From: UBA3210 sp963648895
GTDB lineage: Bacteria > Bacillota_I > Bacilli_A > RFN20 > CAG-449
Direction of reading: 5' to 3'
Assembly: GCA_963648895.1 (NCBI GenBank)
Contig: CAVJGK010000076.1
Span: forward strand, 1-7,022
Length of the DNA stretch: 7,022 nucleotides
Below, piece by piece: positions 1-6,894 of this stretch. The first letter of the stretch is position 1. The number at the start of each line of letters is the position of its first letter. Made by a program: the position numbers and the translations under genes. The notes beneath the pieces are model-generated. The model made no database searches. It had not been told where the DNA came from and saw nothing but the letters and a program-made list of their open reading frames with translations.

Positions 1-10
1 CCTTTAAAGT

Positions 11-1804
11 TTACTTAATTAATCCACTTTCTTTTAATAAAGTTTCAACATCAGTACCTTTTACTTTCTTTTTAACAATCTTTAATAATTCTTTTTCTTT
101 AAAAGATAATTTAACATCTTCTAATGGTTTTTTATCTAATCCGTAGTAGCAAGCTTTTAATAATTCTCTTACATCGTAGCAAGATCCCCAAACTTCTGGA
201 ACTGCACGATCAATATTTAATAAAGTATAAGCTGCTTCCATACCAGTACGGATAGAATATTCTGTTGTGAAAATTGTATCTCTTGGAGTTTCTGCAAATT
301 GGCCAACGAATGCGAAGTTAACTGCATTATCAACTACAACATGTGGTCTATCTTCATTCTTTCTTGGTTGGAAGAATGCATTGATATATGGCATATAGCA
401 TGTTGTTGTATTACATCTATTTTTTGCATATTCATCAATCTTGCTTGGTTCAATACCGATATGATATAACCATTCTTTTGCAACTTCTTCACCTGTGCAA
501 TCTTTCATTGCTTTTTTAACGTAGTTACCTTCTTTGTCTGTATTTAAAGAATAGACCCATACTAATACCATATTCTTATCTTGTGATTTGAATTGTGGTT
601 GGCGGTTAATTGTCCAAGATAAATACCAATTTTCAGTACTATCTTTGACAGTGACAATACCACCAGTTGTAACTTTACCACTTCTTGGGTCACGTTTACA
701 AATCTTGATGATGTGTTGGATGATATCTTCATCACTTGTTGCGACTGTTGCGCTCATCCAGTTAGTTAAATCAACTCTAGAACAGAATTTATCTGGGTTA
801 CCATATTCGCCATGTTTTGCTTGAGCAGCGATGTTTTTCCATAAATCCCATGATTCACCATAACCGTTTTTGATTTTTGATAAATCAGGTGCATGAGTTT
901 GATCACCATAGCAAGATGTATCTGTACAGCAACCATTTGTAATAATAACTAAATCATCTTCAACTAAATCAAGTGTTTGTTTTTCACCATCTTTAACATA
1001 AACGATTTGTTTTGCTACTTTTTTATTGTTCTTATCTTCGATTACGACATTTTTAACATCGATACCATATTCAATTTTAACGCCGTGAGTTTGTAAATAT
1101 TTAACTAATGGAAGAATCATTGATTCATATTGGTTATATTTAGTAAATCTTAATGCTGAGAAATCTGGTAATCCATCGATGTGGTGAACATAACGGCAGA
1201 TATATCTCTTCATTTCAAGTGCGCTACTCCATCTTTGGAATGCGAACATTGTTTGCCAATATAGCCAGAAATTAGTATCCCAGAATGAATCTGGTAATAC
1301 ATCAGAAATCTTTTTATCTTCTAAATCTTTTTCTGGTGTGATGAATAATTGGCTCAAAGCTAAAGCTGACTTTTTGTCTAAATTAAACTTTTTATCAGTA
1401 TGAGCATCTTGTCCTTTTTTGACAGTCGCTCTACATAAAGAATAGTTAGGATCTTCTTTATTTAAATAATAATATTCGTCTAAGACGCTTAATCCTGGGT
1501 TTTCAATACTTGGGACATCTCTATACATATCCCACATACATTCGAAATGGTTATCCATTTCTCTTCCACCTCTCATGAAGAAACCTTTAGTGATATCTTT
1601 TCTACCATCACAAGATCCTCCTGCTAGGTCAAGTTTTTCAAAAAGGTGAATGTGTTCACCCTTCATTTGGCCGTCTCTTAATAAATAGAATGCCGCGGAT
1701 AAACCGGCAAGACCTGTGCCAATAATGTAAGCTGATTTTCTATCCACACCTTCTGGTTTACGTGGATGAACAAAATTTTCATAAGTTCCTGCTGAATAAT
1801 ACAT
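11..1804 (-). CDS. ohyA: Oleate hydratase (FAD-dependent fatty acid double-bond hydratase)
   Basis: This enzyme hydrates the cis-9 double bond of oleic and related unsaturated fatty acids to 10-hydroxy fatty acids. It is FAD-dependent, cytosolic or peripherally membrane-associated, and in Gram-positive bacteria serves fatty-acid detoxification and host lipid modification. The protein is 597 aa, the usual family length. Visible motifs: the N-terminal MYYSAGTYENF and RKPEGVD segment; a Rossmann GTGLAG (residues 29-34); RGGREM (78-83) with Glu82; MKRYICRYVHHIDGLPD with Tyr201; and a C-terminal NFAFVGQFAE...RDTIFTTEYS block (about 496-517). Glu82 and Tyr201 fall at the same numbers as the catalytic pair I recall for Staphylococcus aureus OhyA. 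The ATG at 1804 is preferred because AAGGAGG lies 8 nt upstream; a longer frame from a GTG at 1834 would place that ribosome binding site inside the gene. A terminator separates it from tetR upstream, so it is probably transcribed alone. No terminator is visible in the 10 nt left downstream. Confidence 0.97.
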   Translation of the reverse strand: MYYSAGTYENFVHPRKPEGVDRKSAYIIGTGLAGLSAAFYLLRDGQMKGEHIHLFEKLDLAGGSCDGRKDITKGFFMRGGREMDNHFECMWDMYRDVPSIENPGLSVLDEYYYLNKEDPNYSLCRATVKKGQDAHTDKKFNLDKKSALALSQLFITPEKDLEDKKISDVLPDSFWDTNFWLYWQTMFAFQRWSSALEMKRYICRYVHHIDGLPDFSALRFTKYNQYESMILPLVKYLQTHGVKIEYGIDVKNVVIEDKNNKKVAKQIVYVKDGEKQTLDLVEDDLVIITNGCCTDTSCYGDQTHAPDLSKIKNGYGESWDLWKNIAAQAKHGEYGNPDKFCSRVDLTNWMSATVATSDEDIIQHIIKICKRDPRSGKVTTGGIVTVKDSTENWYLSWTINRQPQFKSQDKNMVLVWVYSLNTDKEGNYVKKAMKDCTGEEVAKEWLYHIGIEPSKIDEYAKNRCNTTTCYMPYINAFFQPRKNEDRPHVVVDNAVNFAFVGQFAETPRDTIFTTEYSIRTGMEAAYTLLNIDRAVPEVWGSCYDVRELLKACYYGLDKKPLEDVKLSFKEKELLKIVKKKVKGTDVETLLKESGLIK

Positions 1805-1812
1805 AATTTTAA

Positions 1813-1819
1813 CCTCCTT
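1813..1819 (-). promoter_or_regulatory. Ribosome binding site that fixes the ohyA start
   Basis: On the minus strand this reads AAGGAGG, a perfect match to the anti-Shine-Dalgarno sequence, 8 nt before the ATG at 1804. It decides between that ATG and an in-frame GTG 30 nt upstream, whose frame would run through the site. Confidence 0.92.
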
Positions 1820-1834
1820 AAAACTTACAATCAC

Positions 1835-1890
1835 ATTTTAAAAATAAATCAACAATTTTAAAATAATCAAAAAAGGCTCAATGTTTGATT
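1835..1890 (-). promoter_or_regulatory. Candidate ohyA promoter/operator region
   Basis: The 98 nt between the terminator and the ohyA start must hold the ohyA promoter if ohyA is independently transcribed. Two TAAAAT -10 candidates occur on the minus strand (1835-1840 and 1855-1860), neither with a good -35 element. A 7-bp inverted repeat, AATCAAA (1865-1871) and TTTGATT (1884-1890) separated by 12 nt, lies where the -35 region of the second candidate would be. That size and position would suit an operator for the neighbouring TetR protein. The palindrome is seen; promoter and operator roles are inference. Confidence 0.3.
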
Positions 1891-1902
1891 TTATGACAAA
1901 TG

Positions 1903-1961
1903 AAAAAAAGTATATTTGTAACTAGACAAGCAAGGGGTTTTGTCTAAACAAATATACTTTT
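1903..1961 (-). terminator. Rho-independent terminator after tetR
   Basis: A long inverted repeat begins 3 nt after the tetR stop. Its outer stem of 14 bp pairs 1906-1919 with 1948-1961 (AAAGTATATTTGT / ACAAATATACTTT core). A short internal loop follows, then an inner stem of 7 bp (TAGACAA 1923-1929 with TTGTCTA 1940-1946). In minus-strand orientation the hairpin runs into seven T's (complement of 1903-1909), the classical terminator layout. It would end the purB-purA-FAD-tetR transcript and insulate ohyA. On the plus strand there is no clean T-run, so action is mainly leftward. Confidence 0.8.
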
Positions 1962-1964
1962 ATA

Positions 1965-2519
1965 TTATTTTAAGTTATCAATCGCGTGTTCTATGGTTCC
2001 ACTTAATAAACAAGATACTTTATTAACTATTTCTTTTGGATCTTCTTTCATATCATTTTTTACCCATTCTAAGACAATAGAAACAAAGGCATATTTATAG
2101 AAATTAGTAATAAATACTTTATTTTCTTCTCGTAAGGTAGTGTTTTTAGATTTTTCATCAACTACTTTATAAATTACTGGATATACTAGCTTATACAAAT
2201 AAGAGTTTAATAATTCATGAGATACTGAATGATAGATGTTATTAATAAATACTCTATCTTTTTTTATAAGTTCAAATACTGAAAGAAAACCTTCTTGCCA
2301 AGTATCATAAGTTGACTTATTTTGTAATACTGCTTCAGCATCTTCTAATGTAATCCATTCAACTAAATCAGGAATATCTTGGAAATGATAATAGAAAGTT
2401 TGTCTATTGATAGAACATCTCGATGTAATATCATTAACCGTGATTTTTGATAATGGTTTCTCAAGTAGTAATTCTTTTAAAGTAAAAGCAATCGCTTTTT
2501 TAGTTGTTAAACCACTCAA
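1965..2519 (-). CDS. TetR-family transcriptional regulator, DhaS-like (TetR_C_8 type)
   Basis: A 184-aa DNA-binding regulator. The N-terminal helix-turn-helix (about residues 26-46) has KITVNDI followed by CSINRQTFYYHF and DIPDLVEWI. This is the signature of the TetR subgroup related to DhaS, whose C-terminal ligand domain is usually named TetR_C_8. The rest is helical and divergent, as expected for a ligand-binding domain, so the ligand cannot be read from sequence. The start is TTG, forced by an in-frame TAA two codons upstream and by the next Met lying very late in the protein; a good ribosome binding site supports it. The gene begins 10 nt after the FAD dehydrogenase stop and is followed by a terminator and then ohyA. 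Control of ohyA, possibly in response to fatty acids, is the simplest guess from position; autoregulation with the FAD gene or another target is equally possible. Confidence 0.9.
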   Translation of the reverse strand: MSGLTTKKAIAFTLKELLLEKPLSKITVNDITSRCSINRQTFYYHFQDIPDLVEWITLEDAEAVLQNKSTYDTWQEGFLSVFELIKKDRVFINNIYHSVSHELLNSYLYKLVYPVIYKVVDEKSKNTTLREENKVFITNFYKYAFVSIVLEWVKNDMKEDPKEIVNKVSCLLSGTIEHAIDNLK

Positions 2520-2524
2520 TTCTT

Positions 2525-2532
2525 ATCACCTA
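2525..2532 (-). promoter_or_regulatory. tetR ribosome binding site overlapping the upstream stop codon
   Basis: The minus strand reads TAGGTGAT here, where TAG is the stop codon of the FAD dehydrogenase and AGGTGAT matches the 16S 3' end. It sits 5 nt before the TTG start of tetR. The overlap implies translational coupling: ribosomes finishing the upstream gene can restart on the weak TTG codon. Confidence 0.8.
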
Positions 2533-3951
2533 CTTTTCTTCTTTAGAAATAATATCTCTTGCAACCCAAACGCCATTCGCACCAGCTTGAGCAAGTCCAC
2601 GAGTAATACCAGCGCCATCACCAGCGACGTATAAATTTTCAATTTTTGTTTCAAATTTATCATTTACTTCTGGACGATCAGAATAGAATTTAGCTTCGAC
2701 ACCATATAATAATGTATGGTCGTTTGCAATACCTGGAGTAACATGGTCTAAAGCTTCAATCATTTCAATTAATGATTTCATTGTATTATATGGTAATACT
2801 AAACCTAAATCACCTGGAACTGCTTCTTTTAATGTAGGTCTTACAAAGCCTTCATCAATACGTTTTTGTGTTGATCTTCTACCTTTTTTAATATCGCCAT
2901 ATTTTTGAACGATGACTGAACCATTAGATAATTTATTCGCGATTTTTGATAATCTAATCGCATAAGCATTCGCATCTTTAAATGGTTCGTCAAATTCTTG
3001 TGATACTAATAAAGCAAAGTTAGTATTCTTTGAGCCTAATTTTGGATCGTGGTAAGCATGGCCATTACAAACCATTGTACCATTGTGGTTTTCAATAACA
3101 ACGTGGCCTGATGGGTTAGAACAGAATGTTCTTACAGATGTACCAACTGATGTGTTATAAATAAATTTACCTTCATAGAGATATTTATTGATATCAGACA
3201 TAATAATATCGTTAGTTTCAACTCTAACACCGATATCAACTCTATTGTTATGCATTTGAAGTCCGTGGTTTGATAATACTTTAACTAACCATTCAGAGCC
3301 ATTTCTACCGACTGCAAGAAGAACATATTTTGCTTTAATTTCTCTTCCATCTTTTAAAGTGATACCTTTAATTTGCTTATCTTCAACAATAATATCATCT
3401 ACTTCTGTTGCATAAGCATAATCAATATGAGGTTTCATTTCTTCATAGATTGATTTTAAAATTTCTAAGTTTACTTCTGTACCTAAGTGTCTAACTTGGC
3501 TTCTTAATAATTTTAAACCAACTGCAATACCTTGCTTTTCAATTTCTAATACTTCTTTTGTATAAGGATCGGTTAATTCAGTTGGTGCCCCATGCTTTAA
3601 GTTGATGGAGTCAACATATTTGATTAAATCTAATACTGTATCTTCTGAAAGATAATCAGTCATCCAACCACCAAATTCAGAAGTGATATTGAATTTACCA
3701 TCAGAATAAGCTCCGCTGCCACCGAAACCTGCAGTCATAGAACAAGCAGGTAAACAACCTGATTCACCGCTTGGATTAACTGGGCAATGAGTAACTTTAC
3801 CCATTAAAATTGGGCAACGTCTAGAATAGATATCTCTACCTTTATCGATTAAAAGGACCTTCATTGAAGGTGCTTTTGACATAAATTCATAAGCTGAATA
3901 TATGCCCGCAGGCCCTGCGCCTACAATAATAACATCATAATTACTATCCAT
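2530..3951 (-). CDS. Uncharacterised FAD-dependent dehydrogenase (COG2509-type NAD(P)/FAD oxidoreductase)
   Basis: A 473-aa flavoprotein with no signal peptide or membrane segment, so probably cytosolic. The N-terminus carries the dinucleotide-binding motif VGAGPAG (10-16) with an acidic residue (Asp36) ending the second strand. Next comes a Cys-containing stretch (Cys46, Cys56, Cys66, Cys70), then GFGGSGAYSDGKFN (75-88). A second glycine-rich AVGRNG lies at 213-218. The C-terminus has the FAD-closing motif LYVAGDGAGITRGLAQAG (440-457). This layout matches the widespread COG2509 'FAD-dependent dehydrogenase' group, whose substrate is not established as far as I know. The start at 3951 is an ATG with AAGGAGAG (3958-3965) upstream, 16 nt after the purA stop. 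It is probably co-transcribed with purA and coupled to tetR. A role linked to fatty acids or to flavin reduction for the FAD-dependent hydratase would be speculation. Confidence 0.88.
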   Translation of the reverse strand: MDSNYDVIIVGAGPAGIYSAYEFMSKAPSMKVLLIDKGRDIYSRRCPILMGKVTHCPVNPSGESGCLPACSMTAGFGGSGAYSDGKFNITSEFGGWMTDYLSEDTVLDLIKYVDSINLKHGAPTELTDPYTKEVLEIEKQGIAVGLKLLRSQVRHLGTEVNLEILKSIYEEMKPHIDYAYATEVDDIIVEDKQIKGITLKDGREIKAKYVLLAVGRNGSEWLVKVLSNHGLQMHNNRVDIGVRVETNDIIMSDINKYLYEGKFIYNTSVGTSVRTFCSNPSGHVVIENHNGTMVCNGHAYHDPKLGSKNTNFALLVSQEFDEPFKDANAYAIRLSKIANKLSNGSVIVQKYGDIKKGRRSTQKRIDEGFVRPTLKEAVPGDLGLVLPYNTMKSLIEMIEALDHVTPGIANDHTLLYGVEAKFYSDRPEVNDKFETKIENLYVAGDGAGITRGLAQAGANGVWVARDIISKEEK

Positions 3952-3967
3952 TAACTACTCTCCTTAA

Positions 3968-5260
3968 TTAATAAATTTTCTTTCTAACAATTGTTTGATA
4001 TTTGTCTGGTCCAACACTGAACATAATTACTGGTACGCCGACAACTTCTTCCATCTTTTCAATGTATTTTTTTGCGTTTTCTGGAAGTTCATCAAATGAT
4101 TTAACTTTAGTGATGTCTTCTTCCCAACCTGGAAGTTCAATAAAGTGTGGTTTGCATCTTGCAAAGTCTTCAAGTCTTGCGCATGGTGCGACAACTTTCT
4201 TACCATCTAATTCATAATAATCACAAATCTTAATAGTTTTTAAACCAGAAAGGATATCAAGTAACATAAGTGATAAACCAGTTAAACCATTAACTTGTGC
4301 TGAATATCTATTGATAACGCCGTCAAACCAACCGATTCTTCTAGGACGTTTTGTAGTTGCCCCATATTCACCTGCGCGGTCACGAATATCTTGAGCAAGA
4401 ACTAAATCATCATTCATTTCTGTTGGGAAAGGTCCTTCTCCAACTCTTGTGGAATATGCTTTTGTAATACCTAATACTTCATCAATCTTAGTTGGGCCAA
4501 GACCAGAACCAGTACATGCGCCAGCACTAGAAGCATTTGAAGAAGTAACATAAGGATAAGTACCAAAGTCAATATCTAATAATGTACCTTGAGCTCCTTC
4601 GAATAAGATTTTCTTACCTTTATTATATTCTTCATTGATTAATGTAACTGTATCGCATACCATTGGTCTAATGATATCGGCGATTTTTTGATATTCTTCA
4701 TATGAAGATTCAAAGTCAATAGGTTCAACACCAAATGCTTTTAATTGTTCATTTTTTAAAATGACGCTTTGACGATAGACTTCTTTAAAATCAGGTCCAA
4801 CAAAGTCACACATTCTAATGCCATCACGAGAGATTTTATCTGTGTAGCAAGGTCCAATACCTTTTTTAGTTGTACCAATCTTTCTTGCGCCTAATCTTTC
4901 TTCGTTTAATCCATCTAAGACTTTATGATAGTCAAATAAGACATTAGCTCTATCTGAGATATATAAGTTATTGCATTTAAATCCTTTTGATTTAATTTCA
5001 TTTAATTCTTCAACTAAGCTTTTTGGATTGATAACACATCCATTGCCTAAGATGTTAATGATTTCATCTTTGAAAATACCTGATGGTACTAAATGTAATT
5101 TATAAGTGTTGCCATCAAATACGATAGTATGTCCTGCGTTATCGCCCCCAGTAGAACGAACTACGACATCTGATAATTCACCTAAATAGTTTGTGATTTT
5201 TCCTTTTCCTTCATCGCCCCAACAAGCTCCGACGACAATAATTGTTTTTCCTTTTTCCAT
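3968..5260 (-). CDS. purA: Adenylosuccinate synthetase
   Basis: Catalyses IMP + aspartate + GTP to adenylosuccinate, the first committed step from IMP to AMP, in the cytosol as a homodimer. The 430-aa length is normal. Visible motifs: WGDEGKGK (14-21) with the catalytic Asp16; STGGDNAGHT (36-45) with His44; GTTKKGIGPCYTDK (129-142) for IMP binding; EGAQGTLLDIDFGTYPYVTS (221-240); TRVGEGPFPTE (271-281); KRPRRIGWFD (304-313); and the GTP-contacting SVGPDKYQTI (415-424). Small departures from the common forms are GACWGDEGK in place of the usual G-x-QWGDEGK, and Lys after GPD where Arg is common; the catalytic residues are intact. The ATG follows the purB stop by 5 nt, and its ribosome binding site AAAGGAG lies within the last codons of purB, so the two are tightly coupled. 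Confidence 0.98.
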   Translation of the reverse strand: MEKGKTIIVVGACWGDEGKGKITNYLGELSDVVVRSTGGDNAGHTIVFDGNTYKLHLVPSGIFKDEIINILGNGCVINPKSLVEELNEIKSKGFKCNNLYISDRANVLFDYHKVLDGLNEERLGARKIGTTKKGIGPCYTDKISRDGIRMCDFVGPDFKEVYRQSVILKNEQLKAFGVEPIDFESSYEEYQKIADIIRPMVCDTVTLINEEYNKGKKILFEGAQGTLLDIDFGTYPYVTSSNASSAGACTGSGLGPTKIDEVLGITKAYSTRVGEGPFPTEMNDDLVLAQDIRDRAGEYGATTKRPRRIGWFDGVINRYSAQVNGLTGLSLMLLDILSGLKTIKICDYYELDGKKVVAPCARLEDFARCKPHFIELPGWEEDITKVKSFDELPENAKKYIEKMEEVVGVPVIMFSVGPDKYQTIVRKKIY

Positions 5261-5265
5261 TTTAT

Positions 5266-6552
5266 TTACTCCTTTATCCCCACAGATTTATATATTTCAT
5301 CTACATGTTTCATATATCTTTGTAGATCGAAAATCTCTTTTAATTGTTCTTCATTCAACCAAGAAGTTTCTTCAAGCAACTTTCTAAATTGAATCTTTTC
5401 ATTTAATGCCTTAAATGTTAAAGGTTGAATTTTATCATAAGCTTCTTCTCTTGACCAACCTAATGATACTAATTTATTTAACACTGATCCTGAGAAGATA
5501 ACACCATAAGTTAAATAAATATCTTCAATCATCTTATCTTCATAAACGACTAAATTGTCAATAATCTTAGTGAATCTATTTAGCATGTAATCAAGTAATG
5601 TTGTTGAATCTGCCATAATGATACGTTCTGCTGAAGAATGAGATATATCTCTTTCATGCCATAGAATGTTATTATCTAATGCTGTATTGACATAAGCTTT
5701 AATAACTCTTGCACATCCGCAGATATTTTCACTACCGATTGGATTACGTTTATGTGGCATTGCAGAACTTCCTTTTTGTCCTTTAGAAAATCCTTCTTCC
5801 ACTTCATGAACTTCTTGTCTTGCTAGATTTCTAATTTCAGTAGCCATCTTTTCAAGCAATGAAGCAATAAGGGCTAAAACTTCAATATAGTAAGCATGTC
5901 TATCACGCGATAATACTTGAGTAGAAATTTTCGCTCTTTGAAGACCTAATTCATCCGCGACCATTTGTTCGATTTCAATCGATGTAGTAATGTAATTTCC
6001 TACTGCGCCGGATAACTTACAAGCTTCAACATCATTTCTTGCTTCTTTAAATCTTGCAATATCTCTTTTTAATTCATCATACCATAATGCATATTTTAAA
6101 CCAAAAGAAGTAATTTCTGCATGCATACCATGAGTTCTACCCATAACTGGTGTATTTTGATAAATTAAAGCTTTTTGTTTTAATGTTTCTAATAATTTTT
6201 CTAAATCTTCTTGGATAATATCATTAGCTTCTTTAAATAATAATCCATTAGCGGTATCTACTACATCAGTAGAAGTTAATCCATAATGGACCCATTTCTT
6301 TTCATCGCCTAATGATTCAGAAACAGTTCTAGTAAAAGCAATAACATCATGTTTAGTAATAGCTTCTAATTCTAAAATGCGATCAATATCAATTTTTGCA
6401 TTATCTCTGATTTTGATATAGTCACTTTCTGGGACTACACCAATTTGAGAAAAAGCATGTGTTGCCGCGATTTCTACTTTTAAGAAGGAGTTGAACTTAT
6501 TTTCATCAGTCCATACTTTTTTCATTTTCGGTAAAGAGTATCTTTCAATCAT
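5266..6552 (-). CDS. purB: Adenylosuccinate lyase
   Basis: A fumarase/aspartase-superfamily lyase. It releases fumarate from adenylosuccinate to give AMP, and from SAICAR to give AICAR in de novo purine synthesis. The active enzyme is a cytosolic homotetramer. The 428-aa length is typical of the Bacillus-type enzyme. Visible motifs: TKHDVIAF with His68; HYGLTSTDVVDTA (89-101) with His89; GRTHGMHAE (138-146) with His141; and the family signature GSSAMPHKRNPIGSEN (261-276) on the mobile catalytic-serine loop. The three histidines fall at the positions I recall for Bacillus subtilis PurB. The ATG at 6552 is preceded by AGGTGAT with a 4-nt spacer. It is the first gene of the purB-purA-FAD-tetR run, and the terminator-like hairpin 48 nt upstream (6600-6663) suggests its transcription may be controlled by read-through. 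Confidence 0.98.
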   Translation of the reverse strand: MIERYSLPKMKKVWTDENKFNSFLKVEIAATHAFSQIGVVPESDYIKIRDNAKIDIDRILELEAITKHDVIAFTRTVSESLGDEKKWVHYGLTSTDVVDTANGLLFKEANDIIQEDLEKLLETLKQKALIYQNTPVMGRTHGMHAEITSFGLKYALWYDELKRDIARFKEARNDVEACKLSGAVGNYITTSIEIEQMVADELGLQRAKISTQVLSRDRHAYYIEVLALIASLLEKMATEIRNLARQEVHEVEEGFSKGQKGSSAMPHKRNPIGSENICGCARVIKAYVNTALDNNILWHERDISHSSAERIIMADSTTLLDYMLNRFTKIIDNLVVYEDKMIEDIYLTYGVIFSGSVLNKLVSLGWSREEAYDKIQPLTFKALNEKIQFRKLLEETSWLNEEQLKEIFDLQRYMKHVDEIYKSVGIKE

Positions 6553-6599
6553 AAAATCACCTAACTTTATTTTAACTCATTTGGGATTAAATTAACCAT

Positions 6600-6663
6600 A
6601 AAAATAAAATAGACTTAGTTACTTTAAATACACTCTATCTAAGAGTAAGTAAACTAAGTCTAT
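6600..6663 (-). terminator. Terminator-like hairpin upstream of purB (possible attenuator)
   Basis: In minus-strand orientation a 12-bp stem ATAGACTTAGTT / AACTAAGTCTAT (6652-6663 with 6609-6620) is extended past a one-nt bulge by ACTT/AAGT. An apical ACTCT/AGAGT hairpin with a 5-nt loop caps it. The structure runs straight into TTTATTTTT (6600-6608). This is a good leftward intrinsic terminator; the plus-strand side has no T-run. It lies 48 nt before the purB ATG. No convincing promoter is visible between it and purB, so it may act as an attenuator for purB rather than only ending an upstream RNA. The small ORF at 6635-6757 reads into its ascending arm. Confidence 0.65.
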
Positions 6664-6757
6664 AATTCTTTATATGATTATCTTTTTTAAGTATGGTAAA
6701 GCCTGCAGTAAGGTCAAAGTTTGAATAAATAATTTCGCTTTGAAGTCTTGAAAGCAT
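6635..6757 (-). CDS. Candidate 40-codon small ORF (leader peptide or degraded small toxin-like gene)
   Basis: An ATG at 6757 is preceded by GGGGGTGA (6762-6769) with suitable spacing, one of the strongest ribosome binding sites in the window. A candidate promoter lies immediately upstream. The frame encodes 40 aa beginning MLSRLQSEIIY and ending RLSLLTLR, with its TAG stop at the apex of the terminator-like hairpin. I do not recognise the peptide. Removing one A after the third codon would switch to a frame reading MLSDFKAKLFIQTLTLLQ and on through LKKIII to a stop at 6670. That 28-aa hydrophobic, Lys-ended peptide resembles the general pattern of Firmicute holin-like type I toxins. An overlapping GTG frame (6765-6670, 31 codons) encodes most of the same hydrophobic stretch. 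It could therefore be a leader peptide, a frameshifted toxin remnant, or chance. Expression is unproven. Confidence 0.35.
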   Translation of the reverse strand: MLSRLQSEIIYSNFDLTAGFTILKKDNHIKNYRLSLLTLR

Positions 6758-6779
6758 AGCCTCACCCCCAACGCAATAT

Positions 6780-6808
6780 ATTCTACCATTACAAGAAAAA
6801 TAATTAAA
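6780..6808 (-). promoter_or_regulatory. Candidate promoter with extended -10 for the small ORF / purB leader
   Basis: The minus strand reads TGGTAGAAT, an extended -10 (TG-N-TAGAAT; hexamer 6780-6785). Seventeen nt upstream is a weak -35, TTTAAT (6803-6808). Transcription would begin near 6773, only a few bases before the GGGGGTGA ribosome binding site, giving the small ORF a very short leader. A 9-bp all-A/T inverted repeat (6797-6805 with 6810-6818) covers the -35 area and could be an UP-like or operator element, though such repeats are common in AT-rich DNA. Confidence 0.4.
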
Positions 6809-6894
6809 TAATTATTTTAAGAAATAATTGATTAAATTCTTTGGGTTAATTAAATAACTAAATGCAACAAACTAAGCGATGGTAAAAAAACAGC

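Noticed and set aside
588..824. Plus-strand open frames opposite ohyA, tetR/FAD, purA and purB (also 2407-2634, 4002-4217, 5193-5387)
   Set aside because: They lie wholly opposite well-identified genes or their junctions, show no recognisable domain, and I saw no convincing ribosome binding sites.
11..1834. Longer ohyA start at the GTG at 1834
   Set aside because: The perfect AAGGAGG would lie inside this extension, no RBS precedes the GTG, and the ATG at 1804 gives the family-typical MYYS N-terminus and catalytic residue numbering.
11..6552. Alternative genetic code (UGA as Trp)
   Set aside because: No gene stops at TGA, but the many Trp positions in the conserved proteins are TGG and no in-frame TGA interrupts any gene, so the standard code fits.
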